Source of the DNA: JAWSVE01 sp050789445
Lineage (GTDB): Bacteria > Pseudomonadota > Gammaproteobacteria > Pseudomonadales > Cellvibrionaceae
Direction: 5' to 3'
NCBI GenBank assembly: GCA_050789445.1
Contig: JAILXR010000001.1
Coordinates: 2,976,001-3,040,000, forward strand
Length of the DNA stretch: 64,000 bases
Shown here: piece after piece, positions 27,200 to 36,385 of the stretch
How the letters are laid out: each line of letters starts with the position of its first letter
Position numbering within the stretch: the stretch's first letter is position 1
Notes under the pieces: model-generated
Databases searched by the model: none
Told to the model about the DNA's origin: nothing
What the model saw: only the letters and a program-made list of their open reading frames with translations
Position numbers and translations under genes: made by a program

Positions 27200-27247
27200 T
27201 TAAGTTGTATTAAAAGGTGATTTAGATCACCTTTTAATACAACTTAA
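27200..27247. repeat. 22-bp perfect inverted repeat between divergent genes
   Basis: Arms 27200-27221 and 27226-27247 are perfect complements with a 4-base loop (TTAG). The core is AAAAGGTGAT/ATCACCTTTT. It lies between aceK (minus) and the deacetylase (plus), so neither gene ends here and a terminator role makes no sense for them. There is no T run after it. It may be a leader hairpin or an operator, or the remains of a mobile element. Confidence 0.9.
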
Positions 27248-27293
27248 CAGACCAGTGCTTCATATTATTATGTTGGGCATGGTTATAATAAGT

Positions 27294-28433
27294 ATGCGTA
27301 AATATCTATTGGTTATATCAAGTTTGTTGTTCCCCTGCCTTCATTTGCTACTGCCACAACAATCAGAGGCGGCGGTTGTGTTGCAGTATCATCACGTTAG
27401 TCATTCAGCGCCTAAGGCAACTAGAATTTCACCCCAGCTATTTTCACAGCATCTCTACTATCTTCGTGAAAATGGATACAAAGTCGTTCCTTTGTATGAG
27501 TTAGTTCATGCCTTGGAGAATCGACTGACCCTACCAGACAAAACGGTAGCGATCACTTTTGATGATGGTTACTCCTCTATTTATGATACCGCTTTCCCTT
27601 TACTCAAAGAATATGGATACCCGTTTACAGTTTTTATTAATGTTAAGCCAGTCGAGCAGGGGCTCTCACAATTTGTCAGTTGGGAGCAATTACTAGAAAT
27701 GGCCGAATATGGTGCATCTATTTCGAATCACTCGTTCAGTCATCCTCACCTGATCAGGAAAAATTTAAACTTCGCTGGCTTTGGTAGTGAAAGAAGTGAA
27801 GAGGAGTGGAGTGAAAATGTTCTTTCAGAAATTCGTTTTAGTGAAAATGTTATTAAAAGAAAAATGGGTGAGCAAAAAGGCGAGGCCCACCGATTATTTG
27901 CTTACCCTTATGGTGAATATAGTAATGCATTAAAAAAATTACTTGCTGACAATCACATCATCGCTTTTGGCCAACAATCGGGTCCAATTGGAAGAGGTGC
28001 TAATTTACAAGCCCTCCCTCGTTTTCCATTTGGTGGCAACTATGGTGACGTTAATGATTTTGCAATAAAAGTTTCCAGTTTCCCTATGCCAATACATTCA
28101 GTAACTGTGTTTGATGACGAAAATAATGAAATTTTGGATACAGTTTTACCAATACCAATTACAACGCCTCAACTAGAATTAAGTTTAAAAGATGAATCCA
28201 TTAATAAGCGCGTTCAATGTTATGCCAGTAACCAAGGTGAAATGAATGTTGAAATTTTAGAAAAAGATTCAGAAGATAATAATGTGTTGATGATTACACC
28301 CAAAAAGTCGATACCTATTGGTCGCTCTCGATTTAATTGTACGGCTATGAGTCATGAATCGGGTCGATATTATTGGTATTCACACCCCTTTATTAGAAAA
28401 GAAGAAAATGGTGGCTGGTATCCTGAGCCATAG
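27294..28433 (+). CDS. Exported NodB-type polysaccharide deacetylase
   Basis: 379 residues from the ATG at 27294, which gives a normal signal peptide (MRKYLLVISSLLFPCLHLL, cleaved near QSEA); upstream in-frame starts would lengthen it. NodB-fold motifs: motif 1 TFDDGYSS, motif 2 SNHSFSHPHL, motif 3 FAYPYGEYS. These bind zinc and remove N-acetyl groups from a polysaccharide. The N-terminal VVLQYHHVS phrase is typical of PgaB-like exported deacetylases. The last 110 residues form an extra beta-rich domain. No pga operon is nearby, so the substrate is unknown. Confidence 0.9.
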   Translation: MRKYLLVISSLLFPCLHLLLPQQSEAAVVLQYHHVSHSAPKATRISPQLFSQHLYYLRENGYKVVPLYELVHALENRLTLPDKTVAITFDDGYSSIYDTAFPLLKEYGYPFTVFINVKPVEQGLSQFVSWEQLLEMAEYGASISNHSFSHPHLIRKNLNFAGFGSERSEEEWSENVLSEIRFSENVIKRKMGEQKGEAHRLFAYPYGEYSNALKKLLADNHIIAFGQQSGPIGRGANLQALPRFPFGGNYGDVNDFAIKVSSFPMPIHSVTVFDDENNEILDTVLPIPITTPQLELSLKDESINKRVQCYASNQGEMNVEILEKDSEDNNVLMITPKKSIPIGRSRFNCTAMSHESGRYYWYSHPFIRKEENGGWYPEP

Positions 28434-28629
28434 TTTTTAGTTTGAGACGAAATATTTTTCGTGTCCTCTCCTATCTATGCGTACGCTTTCGAATAATTTC
28501 TCTTTTACATTGTTTTTTCCTTTGTTGATTTGTCGTCAAAACCAATACCTGTCTATACTAAAAATAGCTCATGATTATCGTGAAGTTATTTATGAGCGAT
28601 TTAGATAATTAGTTTTGGATAAATTATTA

Positions 28630-29865
28630 ATGCCAACAATAAAACGAATATCTGTTGATCAGCTTCAAGTCGGAATGTATGTTGCTGAATTAAGCAGTGA
28701 ATGGATTTCCGATAATAATGTTAGAAAACATGGCCTAGTAAAACGCGAGAGTGCAATTGAACAGGTGCGTCGTTTTGGTATTGCCTATGTGTATATTGAC
28801 GCGGATAAAGGGATTGATTGTTCAGCGGGAGTCTTACTCGAAGAAGTTAATGAGCATTTCGAAGATCAATTGGGTGCGATTGAAAAAAATGCTACTTCTG
28901 GTACAGAATCGCCAACCGGCAACGTTGTTGAAGCTGTACCGCTAGAAGAAGAGTTTGAAAAAGCAAAAGAAATACATGTTGATGCGCTGTCACTGGTTAG
29001 CCAGGTTATGAATGACGTTAAGATGGGGGGCGTTATTGATTTGCAACCTGTTGAAGATATGGCAGATAGTATCTCTGAATCAATTCGGCGTAATCAAAAT
29101 GCTTTATCTTGTTTTACGAGAATGAGAGATAAAGATGCATATTTAATGGAGCACTCTTTTAGTGTTGCGGTATTAATGGGAGTTTTAGCTCGATCAATCG
29201 GTGTTAATGGCGATGATTTACATCAAATGGTTACGGGCGCGTTGTTACACGATATTGGAAAAATACAAGTTGATCAGAATATTTTAAATAAACCAGGTTC
29301 ATTAACACCTGAAGAATGGAATGAGATGAAACGCCATGTGGAATATGGCGAAATGGTCATGGAGCAAACGAAAGATGTTCCGCTCATGATTAAACAAATG
29401 TGTCAGCAGCATCATGAGCGTTTGGATGGAACGGGTTATCCGAGAGGTTTGTCGAATGAGGGAATTACGTTGCATGGAAGAATGACAGCTGTTGTTGATG
29501 TTTACGATGCAATAACGGCAGACCGTTGTTATCACAAAGGAATGACACCATCCGATGCAATGAAAAAGTTAGTAGAGTGGTCGGGCGATCATCTTGATAA
29601 AGAAATCGTATATCAATTTATTGCGTGTATGAGCATCTTTCCAGCGGGATCATTAGTTGAATTAGATAATCACCAATTAGCCATTGTGAAAGAGACCAAT
29701 CTTAAAAAACAAAGAACACCTTTAGTTGAAGTGGTTTGGGATATAAAGCGGAAATGTCCTTTGCCTAGAAAATTAGTTAATCTTGCTTTGCCAAATAACA
29801 CACTAAAAATAATACGTGCCGTAGATCCAAATGATTACAGTATATTTTTAGGTGATTTTCTATAA
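28630..29865 (+). CDS. HD-GYP cyclic-di-GMP phosphodiesterase
   Basis: 411 residues from the ATG at 28630 (an in-frame TTG five codons earlier is less likely). Residues 3-120 are the DUF3391 domain often fused to HD-GYP (KRISVDQLQVGMYVAEL). The HD-GYP domain (about 150-330) shows HSFSVAVLMGVLAR, the metal-binding HDIGK, then KRHVEYGE, QQHHERLDGTGYPRGL and DVYDAIT. All residues needed for c-di-GMP hydrolysis appear present. No receiver domain, so the input is not evident. Cytoplasmic. Confidence 0.94.
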   Translation: MPTIKRISVDQLQVGMYVAELSSEWISDNNVRKHGLVKRESAIEQVRRFGIAYVYIDADKGIDCSAGVLLEEVNEHFEDQLGAIEKNATSGTESPTGNVVEAVPLEEEFEKAKEIHVDALSLVSQVMNDVKMGGVIDLQPVEDMADSISESIRRNQNALSCFTRMRDKDAYLMEHSFSVAVLMGVLARSIGVNGDDLHQMVTGALLHDIGKIQVDQNILNKPGSLTPEEWNEMKRHVEYGEMVMEQTKDVPLMIKQMCQQHHERLDGTGYPRGLSNEGITLHGRMTAVVDVYDAITADRCYHKGMTPSDAMKKLVEWSGDHLDKEIVYQFIACMSIFPAGSLVELDNHQLAIVKETNLKKQRTPLVEVVWDIKRKCPLPRKLVNLALPNNTLKIIRAVDPNDYSIFLGDFL

Positions 29866-29923
29866 TGTATTTTTCAAAATAGCATTAAAATATAGGTTTT
29901 TTGAATTGGTGTAAGGTAGGGTT

Positions 29924-30907
29924 TTAATTTTCTTGAGGCGATTTTTTGCCTGAAGGGTCGTCAATCTCTTGAAGTTTGTCTGAAACTTCTTTTTTAACAT
30001 CATGCTGTAATAACTTATTCATTTTTATCATTCTTCTTAATTCTTTGACATATTCTTCCCCGCGAGAAGAATAGCTAGATAAGTGCGTTATCATTTCTAA
30101 CCCGGTAATTTTTCTTTGTTCTTTGCGAAGGCTTGCTCGATGGTTTCGAAGTGATCGATAGGCTCTGTGAGTGTTGATGTTATTAAAGTACGATTCCACA
30201 GAATGATATACGCTTTTAAATTTCGCAACTTCGTGATACTTATCTTCAGCCCTTAGTTTGGGAATGATCCCGCATCCTTTGCGGAAACACCATTGCCCAA
30301 AATAATTATTTGCCTTTGTTGCAAATCTTGATGTCCCCCAAGCAGATTCGTTAGCCGCTTGCGCCAATATCATTGATGGTGGAATCTTATCAACGCGAAG
30401 AAGTAATTTATTGATTTTTTGTTCGGTCGAGTTTTTTTCAATATTGATGCGGTATGTTTTAGATAAGCTGTCTAAATATTTCAGTGAGTTTTTTGAAAGT
30501 AGTGGGTGTTGCAAGTTCTCTATGCTCTCTGCTTGAGAGTTATTTGATAAATATTCGGCTTGTATCTGCAGTAAGTTCTTTCGTCTTATTGTAGTGTTTT
30601 CGTTGATATGATTAATCATTGGTAATAAGTATTGAAAAAAAGCGGTTTTCTTTTCCTTTACTTTTTTAATTTTTTTGAAATCGGGTTTTATGTTTTTTGT
30701 TTTAATGTTTGAGTTATTAAAAGATGTTTCTTTTAATAGGTGAGCTTTATCTTTTTGTGATTCTAGCTGTGAGCTGGGAATTAATGGGTGATTGCTCAGG
30801 AATCCTACTAAAGCGACACATGCAAACGTGTAAAGAGTGAATATCGCGAGTAAAAAGGTAGATTTTCCGGAAGGATAAATAGTGCTTGTGTGAGAGTTAG
30901 ATGACAT
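29924..30907 (-). CDS. Bax/FlgJ-like N-acetylglucosaminidase, membrane-anchored
   Basis: 327 residues. An N-terminal membrane segment (about residues 15-37) anchors a long charged region and a C-terminal glucosaminidase domain of the Bax type (LLRVDKIPPSMILAQAANES, then WGTSRFA, NNYFGQWC, YHSVESYFNNINTH). The putative catalytic Glu is in ANESAWG. It probably cuts peptidoglycan glycan strands. Its start is 50 bases after the P-like gene stop, so it is likely in the same transcript as the two replication-like genes, an unexpected pairing. Confidence 0.85.
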   Translation of the reverse strand: MSSNSHTSTIYPSGKSTFLLAIFTLYTFACVALVGFLSNHPLIPSSQLESQKDKAHLLKETSFNNSNIKTKNIKPDFKKIKKVKEKKTAFFQYLLPMINHINENTTIRRKNLLQIQAEYLSNNSQAESIENLQHPLLSKNSLKYLDSLSKTYRINIEKNSTEQKINKLLLRVDKIPPSMILAQAANESAWGTSRFATKANNYFGQWCFRKGCGIIPKLRAEDKYHEVAKFKSVYHSVESYFNNINTHRAYRSLRNHRASLRKEQRKITGLEMITHLSSYSSRGEEYVKELRRMIKMNKLLQHDVKKEVSDKLQEIDDPSGKKSPQEN

Positions 30908-30957
30908 AGAGTACGGTGACGGAGTAAGTGAGCGAACTTCTAGGCTAGATCAATATA

Positions 30958-31569
30958 CTAGATATTAAGTTCTTTTCGCATTGCATTTAGACGTTTTTTA
31001 CTTTCATTTTTTTCTAATGGCGTAGATGTGTCTGATTCTAATAAAGGTACTTCAATATCAGGTAGTGGTTCACCAGATAACGTTTTTTCGCTCCAATACC
31101 GATAGTGTTGTTTAAATACTGAAAAGGCCATTTGCTCGGCAGTTGAGGATAAATAATACCAGCCCGCATCCTTCCCTGCGAAATAAACAGCAGGGTGGCT
31201 CCACTTAAAAGCAGATTTAGGGTTGCCAGCGCGACAGGCTTCTAAATAAGCTTGGTGTGGTTCAGGCAGCCCGTGCATTGCCGGATCGCCTAAGCAAAAA
31301 GTAATCATTTTATGTAATGTGGGCAAATAATCAGAGCGTTCAATCGCTAGTTTTGCGCCGCTTAAAATTTGCTTCGGTGTGAAACGGGATAAGCTTTCAA
31401 GCCATAACTTTTTCGTTTGATTTAATAGTTGCGTGTCTGAAAAGGCCGCATAGTATTGATTGTGATAATTAACACGAAACAAAGTAAACACTTGATTAAT
31501 GGTATCAATATGCGCGTCAGAATTTTTTTTGTCGGAATTGTCTAGAGATGAATGGTTATCAATTTGCAT
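30958..31569 (-). CDS. Replication protein P-like protein
   Basis: 203 residues. The core (INQVFTLFRVNYHNQYYAAFSD, AKLAIERSDYLPTLHKMITFC and EPHQAYLEACRA) resembles the lambda replication protein P family, whose phage members load the DnaB helicase. Chromosomal copies of this family occur in Pseudomonas and relatives. It lies 18 bases downstream of the DnaT-domain gene, so the pair probably works together in replication restart, taking the place of DnaT/DnaC of enterics. Assignment is by recalled family features. No phage genes are nearby. Confidence 0.7.
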   Translation of the reverse strand: MQIDNHSSLDNSDKKNSDAHIDTINQVFTLFRVNYHNQYYAAFSDTQLLNQTKKLWLESLSRFTPKQILSGAKLAIERSDYLPTLHKMITFCLGDPAMHGLPEPHQAYLEACRAGNPKSAFKWSHPAVYFAGKDAGWYYLSSTAEQMAFSVFKQHYRYWSEKTLSGEPLPDIEVPLLESDTSTPLEKNESKKRLNAMRKELNI

Positions 31570-31587
31570 AGCTTTTCTATCTTAAAA

Positions 31588-32742
31588 TTAAAATGCCCAA
31601 CTTCGATCAGTTAAATCGTCAACCAGTGAGCGATCGCGTGTTTTTCCTGCACTACTATTATCCATTGTCTGCGAAGGTTTTGTGTTATGGCTTTTCGCCC
31701 AATGAAATTTTGCATGTTGTAAAAATTTTGTATTCCATGAGCTGTTTACTTGTTGGCTATCTTGCCAAAAAATAACAAATTCTTGTACAAGATCTTTTGC
31801 AAATATTACATCGATATTGGCGAGTCGCAATACATCATACACATCTGGCGAAGGCTGCCAATTTGGCGGTATGGATTTGGGAACTGTATCGTTTTCGACG
31901 GTAGCAGTGTATCGATTCCATTGTCTTCGAACGTGCTGAATGAATTTACTGTTCCAAGTGCGGGAGCTGTCGCCGCGCTCTTGCCAGTATAGAATAAATT
32001 CGGGAATCGCATCTTCAACAAATTGAGGGTTGATATTGGCGTGCTTTATTAGCACGTCCATCGCATCTTCGCTGGGTCGCCATTGCTGATTCATTTCTCT
32101 GGCTGATTGCTCGCGGTTGAAATGAGTCTCATGATTTCTCCAGGCTCGAATCACTTCTCGCAAAAACTTTGCGCCCCAAGCATGTGAGGCTTCATCACGT
32201 TCCCGCCAATAGGTAATAAATTCAGGTAACTGCTCACGTGCAAATGCTTCAGGAATATTTCTCTGGGCAATTTGTGTCATCACGTCATCGCTGGGTTGCC
32301 AATAGGGCGGTATGCGATTCGCTCCACGTACAGGCGTATTGTGAACGCTGGGCGACTGTTGTGGTGTCGTGCTTTGAAGAGAAGACTGTTGGGGCGATTG
32401 GCTTGTTTTAAAATCTGGGGGATGAATTGTTGTTTGTGCTTCATTAAAGGCGAAGTGTAACTCGTGACTTTGAGTCAATGGTGCAGAGGCTAAAAGGATA
32501 ACGCCTTTGTCGCACAGGCTTTTACTAATTCGTTGAGCATCGTGCACATTCCAAAATGGGACATGGGTCATGATTGTTTGTTCTGATACGACCAGCCATT
32601 TATAGCCATCTCGGTGATTAGCTTCCCTGTGGTTCATTAAATCGCAGAGCACGGTAAGCAGAGTCGCTTCTTCTAGGCCAATAGTGGCGGCAAGAGAGGG
32701 CGAAACAAGTATGGGTTTTTCGGGTATTAGAGAGCATGACAT
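31588..32742 (-). CDS. DnaT-like protein with three DNA-binding repeats
   Basis: 384 residues from the ATG at 32742 (the longer frame to 32787 starts with TTG). The N-terminal 100 residues look like a winged-helix replication domain (ATLLTVLCDLMNHRE, VSEQTIMTHVPFW). A Gln/Ser/Pro linker follows, then three copies of the DnaT single-strand DNA-binding domain at about 144-203, 218-277 and 291-350, each with W(Q/R)PSxDxx, a FxxYW or FxxFW core and a W...F(L/I)(R/Q) end. Enteric DnaT has one such domain. Triplication may raise affinity for ssDNA. Divergent from radA, in operon with the P-like gene. Confidence 0.82.
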   Translation of the reverse strand: MSCSLIPEKPILVSPSLAATIGLEEATLLTVLCDLMNHREANHRDGYKWLVVSEQTIMTHVPFWNVHDAQRISKSLCDKGVILLASAPLTQSHELHFAFNEAQTTIHPPDFKTSQSPQQSSLQSTTPQQSPSVHNTPVRGANRIPPYWQPSDDVMTQIAQRNIPEAFAREQLPEFITYWRERDEASHAWGAKFLREVIRAWRNHETHFNREQSAREMNQQWRPSEDAMDVLIKHANINPQFVEDAIPEFILYWQERGDSSRTWNSKFIQHVRRQWNRYTATVENDTVPKSIPPNWQPSPDVYDVLRLANIDVIFAKDLVQEFVIFWQDSQQVNSSWNTKFLQHAKFHWAKSHNTKPSQTMDNSSAGKTRDRSLVDDLTDRSWAF

Positions 32743-32942
32743 AGCCGACAGTCTACAGCCAAAGATGTTGACTCTCCAGTAATTCAAGTTAGGAATTAAA
32801 AGCGCGGTCAGCCTTGTTAGTATGGTTGTATATACAGTAGTTAGTCAGTATCCTTCACAACATGTTTATTTCGGTAAAAGCATCAGCGCTTCCATGGCTT
32901 TCCGTGTTAGTAAGAGCACATTAGAAAGATAAGAGAGCAATA

Positions 32943-34313
32943 ATGGCAAAACAAAAGACAGCATACGTATGTGAAGAATGCGGTGCCGACTTTGCTAAGT
33001 GGCAAGGTCAGTGTGGAGAGTGCGGCGTATGGAATCGGCTGGTTGAAGTTCGCTTGGGAACGACACAATCAAATCGAGGGGAAAAATACGAAGGCTACGC
33101 AGGTGTTGCGGGTGGTGGAGCCAGTGTACAAGTTCTATCAGAAATAGATCTTCAAGATGTACCGAGAATGTCGTCAACGAGTAAAGAGTTTGATCGTGTT
33201 TTAGGTGGCGGTTTTGTTCCCGGTTCTGTCGTTCTCATTGGCGGCCATCCAGGTGCGGGGAAATCAACGGTATTACTTCAGACGTTGTGCAATCTCGCCA
33301 AAACACAGGATGCATTATATGTAACAGGAGAGGAGTCTTTACAGCAAGTCGCCATGCGAGCTCAGCGATTACAATTGCCAACTGATAAGTTAAAAATGCT
33401 TTCAGAAACAAGTGTTGAAGCGATTGTTCAAAAGGCACAACAACATAAACCAAAAGTTTTAGTGGTAGATTCAATACAAGTTGTTCATTTAGCTGATATT
33501 TCTTCTGCACCCGGAAGTGTTTCTCAGGTGAGAGAAAGCGCGGCGTATTTAACGCGGTTTGCAAAACAAACGGGAACAGTTTTAATTTTAGTTGGGCATG
33601 TAACTAAAGATGGCAGTCTTGCAGGGCCAAAAGTTTTGGAGCACATGATTGATTGCTCCATTATGTTAGAAGGTTCGCACGATTCGCGTTTTAGAACATT
33701 ACGAGGAAATAAAAATCGCTTCGGAGCTGTGAACGAGCTGGGCGTTTTTGCAATGACAGAAATGGGTTTAAAAGAAGTGAGTAATCCTTCGGCTATATTT
33801 CTACAGCGTCCTCAAGAAATTGCAGCTGGTTCAGTTGTGATGGTTGTATGGGAGGGAACAAGGCCGTTGTTAGTCGAAGTGCAGGCGCTAGTGGACGACA
33901 GTCATTTAGGGAATCCGCGCCGAGTCTCTGTCGGGCTTGAGCAAAATAGAATGGCAATGTTGTTGGCGGTATTACATCGACACGGAGGCATTATGGTCGG
34001 TGATCAAGATGTCTTTGTGAATGTCGTTGGGGGAGTAAAAATCGTTGAAACCAGCGCTGATTTAGCATTGCTAGTTGCAGTAGTTTCCAGTCTGCGGGAT
34101 AGGCCTTTGCCTGTGGATTTAATGGTGTTTGGAGAAGTCGGTCTTTCGGGAGAGATAAGACCCGTACCGTCAGGGCAAGAGCGATTACGGGAAGGATCAA
34201 AACATGGATTTAAGCGTGCAATTGTTCCAATAGCAAACGCGCCAAGGGAGAAAATCCCTGGGCTTGAAATTGTTGCCGTAAAAAATTTAGCAGAAGTGTT
34301 AGATGCGCTATAG
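32943..34313 (+). CDS. radA: DNA repair protein RadA (Sms)
   Basis: 456 residues, full length. RadA is a RecA-like ATPase that extends recombination intermediates by branch migration. A C4 zinc finger uses Cys10, Cys13, Cys24 and Cys27; Walker A is GGHPGAGKST (100-109); the family signature KNRFG is in RGNKNRFGAVNELGVF; and a Lon-like C-terminal domain ends with FGEVGLSGEIRPV. It is divergent from the DnaT-like gene, so two replication/repair units share a control region of about 200 bases. Confidence 0.97.
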   Translation: MAKQKTAYVCEECGADFAKWQGQCGECGVWNRLVEVRLGTTQSNRGEKYEGYAGVAGGGASVQVLSEIDLQDVPRMSSTSKEFDRVLGGGFVPGSVVLIGGHPGAGKSTVLLQTLCNLAKTQDALYVTGEESLQQVAMRAQRLQLPTDKLKMLSETSVEAIVQKAQQHKPKVLVVDSIQVVHLADISSAPGSVSQVRESAAYLTRFAKQTGTVLILVGHVTKDGSLAGPKVLEHMIDCSIMLEGSHDSRFRTLRGNKNRFGAVNELGVFAMTEMGLKEVSNPSAIFLQRPQEIAAGSVVMVVWEGTRPLLVEVQALVDDSHLGNPRRVSVGLEQNRMAMLLAVLHRHGGIMVGDQDVFVNVVGGVKIVETSADLALLVAVVSSLRDRPLPVDLMVFGEVGLSGEIRPVPSGQERLREGSKHGFKRAIVPIANAPREKIPGLEIVAVKNLAEVLDAL

Positions 34314-34378
34314 CGGCAACTCACTGGGGGAAATACTTTGAAGTGTTGAGGCGAGTTAGAGCTTAAAAAAATTCTAAC

Positions 34379-34780
34379 TTATTCCATCTCGGCTTCGTGA
34401 TCGATCATTAAAGATGCGTAGCTTCTTTCGGCCCAATCAACTCCTGAGCTTTTATTTTTTTCTAAGAGATCACGCAATTTTGCTTGATTGTCGATACCTG
34501 TTGCACGGCCTTCTACGCCTAAAAAATGTTCTTTTTGGTGAGAGAGCCGTCCTTGCATTTTAATGACCGAGCCATCTTCGGTTTCAATATTTAAAACGAC
34601 GTTGTCACCATCATTCAGCGTGTGTGTGTGAATGAGAGCAATTAAAGCCCCGTTGAATGATAAGTCAAGAATGTGGACTGGCCAGTTTTTGTCTGATGTC
34701 GCTAATGTGGCGTGAGCCCGATAATCGACTCTTGGAAAATAGCGGCGCTCGTTTCCGTCCTTTGTGTGTGTGTTAGACAT
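34379..34780 (-). CDS. PilZ-domain protein
   Basis: 133 residues, mostly one PilZ domain. The c-di-GMP-binding marks are both there: the N-terminal Arg motif in RRYFPRVDYR and the DxSxxG motif in LDLSFNGALIAL. It probably acts as a small c-di-GMP effector. It lies 63 bases downstream of another PilZ gene on the same strand. Confidence 0.9.
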   Translation of the reverse strand: MSNTHTKDGNERRYFPRVDYRAHATLATSDKNWPVHILDLSFNGALIALIHTHTLNDGDNVVLNIETEDGSVIKMQGRLSHQKEHFLGVEGRATGIDNQAKLRDLLEKNKSSGVDWAERSYASLMIDHEAEME

Positions 34781-34843
34781 CTAAAACATTCTCCCGGATG
34801 TTCAATGTTACTTTTTTATTTTTTATCATTGCTATGATCAGTA

Positions 34844-35386
34844 TTAAAGGTCATAGCGAGTTTGGTCTCTAAAAAGAGCAGCTAGTTCTCTGTTTTCTGG
34901 ATTATCAGAAGTGTTTAGCGAAGAACTATTTAACTCTATTAATCGTCGTAAATGTGTAAGGCTCGCATGGTCAATAGAGACACAGCGACAACCAATAATG
35001 TATTGATCTGTAGTGTGTTTTTCTAGGTTATCTTGCTTGTTAGGTTTAGTGCTAGCCCCAGAAATCTGGTTTTTGTGTACTGCCTCAATCTCCATATCAA
35101 TCAGTGTATTTTCGGATAGAGGTATCATGAGTTGCAAGGGACTTTGCATATCTATTCTGAAAGCATGTGCATTCTGATGGAAGGCCTCTGTAATTAATAC
35201 TCCTTTTAAAGAGATATCGATAATTTCAACAGGTATGACTTTATTGGCTTGGATAACTTTCGCTTTAGAAGCAAATTCAACCCGGCTAAAGACTCTTCTG
35301 TCGGATTCGCGATTCAGTGACGAATCTTGTACATGATCTGATTGCTGGCCATTTTTTAATTCGTTGGTATTTTCTTTCTCAGTCAT
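34844..35386 (-). CDS. PilZ-domain protein
   Basis: 180 residues. After a 30-residue polar N-terminus comes a PilZ domain with the Arg motif (DRRVFSRVEF) and IDISLKGVLI, which keeps the DxSxxG pattern. The C-terminal 60 residues carry a polar insert and a second part of the fold. Likely a c-di-GMP effector, paired with the downstream PilZ gene. The two may have arisen by duplication, but they are diverged. Confidence 0.87.
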   Translation of the reverse strand: MTEKENTNELKNGQQSDHVQDSSLNRESDRRVFSRVEFASKAKVIQANKVIPVEIIDISLKGVLITEAFHQNAHAFRIDMQSPLQLMIPLSENTLIDMEIEAVHKNQISGASTKPNKQDNLEKHTTDQYIIGCRCVSIDHASLTHLRRLIELNSSSLNTSDNPENRELAALFRDQTRYDL

Positions 35387-35850
35387 TTTGGGCCATCCAA
35401 AACTTTAAGTCATTGATTGAGGATTGAAGTTGAAATAGATTGATTAATCATAGTTGAGAAAACACTTAAGGTTTGTTTTCTAGGCTTTCTTGTTCCCGTT
35501 ATTGGCAAGGTTGAACCTGGCTTGGCGTTTACATTCTGTGTTTCTGCTGTTTTTAGTGGGCTAAAAGCGTGAAGCAAATCCCAAAAAAGCCTCAATAATG
35601 ATTTTTGCGCCATTTAATATAGCGTTTTGTTTGTAGTGTGAGGCAATTATCAGTTTGTGTGCATATCAATTCGCATCTATTTGTAAGTATCCCCTTTATT
35701 CTTTGATTATCAAGAGTTCCCTTGGTTAGTTTCAATAGCTGCCTTAACAGGTGGTTGGTTGAATGCCAGTGAGAGGACAACCAAATACATAAATGAAAAG
35801 TTACACAGGCAGATGTTTTATAAAGACAAGCCTGCAATCAGGGATGCATC
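35387..35850. other. Intergenic region, nothing firmly coding
   Basis: 464 bases between a minus-strand PilZ gene and a plus-strand gene, so promoters for both should lie here. A 67-codon minus-strand frame (35410-35613) has no ribosome site and no recognisable features; I do not call it. No hairpin or repeat stands out. Confidence 0.4.
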
Positions 35851-36303
35851 ATGCAAATTAAACCCATTACACGTATAGCTCCGGCAGATAATCATGAATT
35901 GACAATGATTGATCCAGCGATTCTTTCTACTCATGCCAACTATAAGCCTAATAAACGATGGAAAGGGCGATTCGATGTCGCTGCTTGGATACGCTTTCCT
36001 GAGGGCCTGATTGATCCAGCCCAATTAGTGATTACCTATAGGGATGAAGAAAGAAGAAAATCCTACTTGGTCGATAGATGCTTATCTAATCGGCAAACGC
36101 TTATTCTACTAAATGGCACCGTCACTTTAGAAGTCGATGCTGAAGTATCTGAAATGTCATTATGTTTAAAAGGATTACCGGAAAATGCGGTATGGATTTT
36201 AGACGAGTGCCATGTGGTGCCAAAACGGAAGATGCCCGTTATTAAAAGCCGCTCTAGCACATCTACATCTGCTCGCGTCGCAAAATTGATGAGTAAAGCA
36301 TAA
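35851..36303 (+). CDS. Hypothetical protein, 150 residues
   Basis: No family recognised. The first 115 residues are beta-rich (WKGRFDVAAWIRFPEG, QLVITYRDEERRKSYLVDR, TVTLEVDAEVSEMSLCLKGL) and could form a sandwich or a PilZ-like barrel; the last 30 are basic and Ser-rich (SRSSTSTSARVAKLM). No signal peptide or membrane segment, so cytoplasmic. It sits between PilZ genes and a diguanylate cyclase, which hints at the same pathway; that is only context. Confidence 0.65.
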   Translation: MQIKPITRIAPADNHELTMIDPAILSTHANYKPNKRWKGRFDVAAWIRFPEGLIDPAQLVITYRDEERRKSYLVDRCLSNRQTLILLNGTVTLEVDAEVSEMSLCLKGLPENAVWILDECHVVPKRKMPVIKSRSSTSTSARVAKLMSKA

Positions 36304-36385
36304 ATTTTATCGTCTGCGTGAAGTTTACTCGATGCGTAATGCGTACACAGGATTTGTACGATGAGATAAAACAGAGGGAAATGTC

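Noticed and set aside
30958..32742. Prophage remnant, because of the lambda-P-like gene
   Set aside because: Neighbours are chromosomal (radA, Bax-type hydrolase), with no integrase, structural genes or attachment repeats.
35410..35613. 67-codon minus-strand frame upstream of the PilZ gene
   Set aside because: No ribosome site, no recognisable motif; treated as non-coding.
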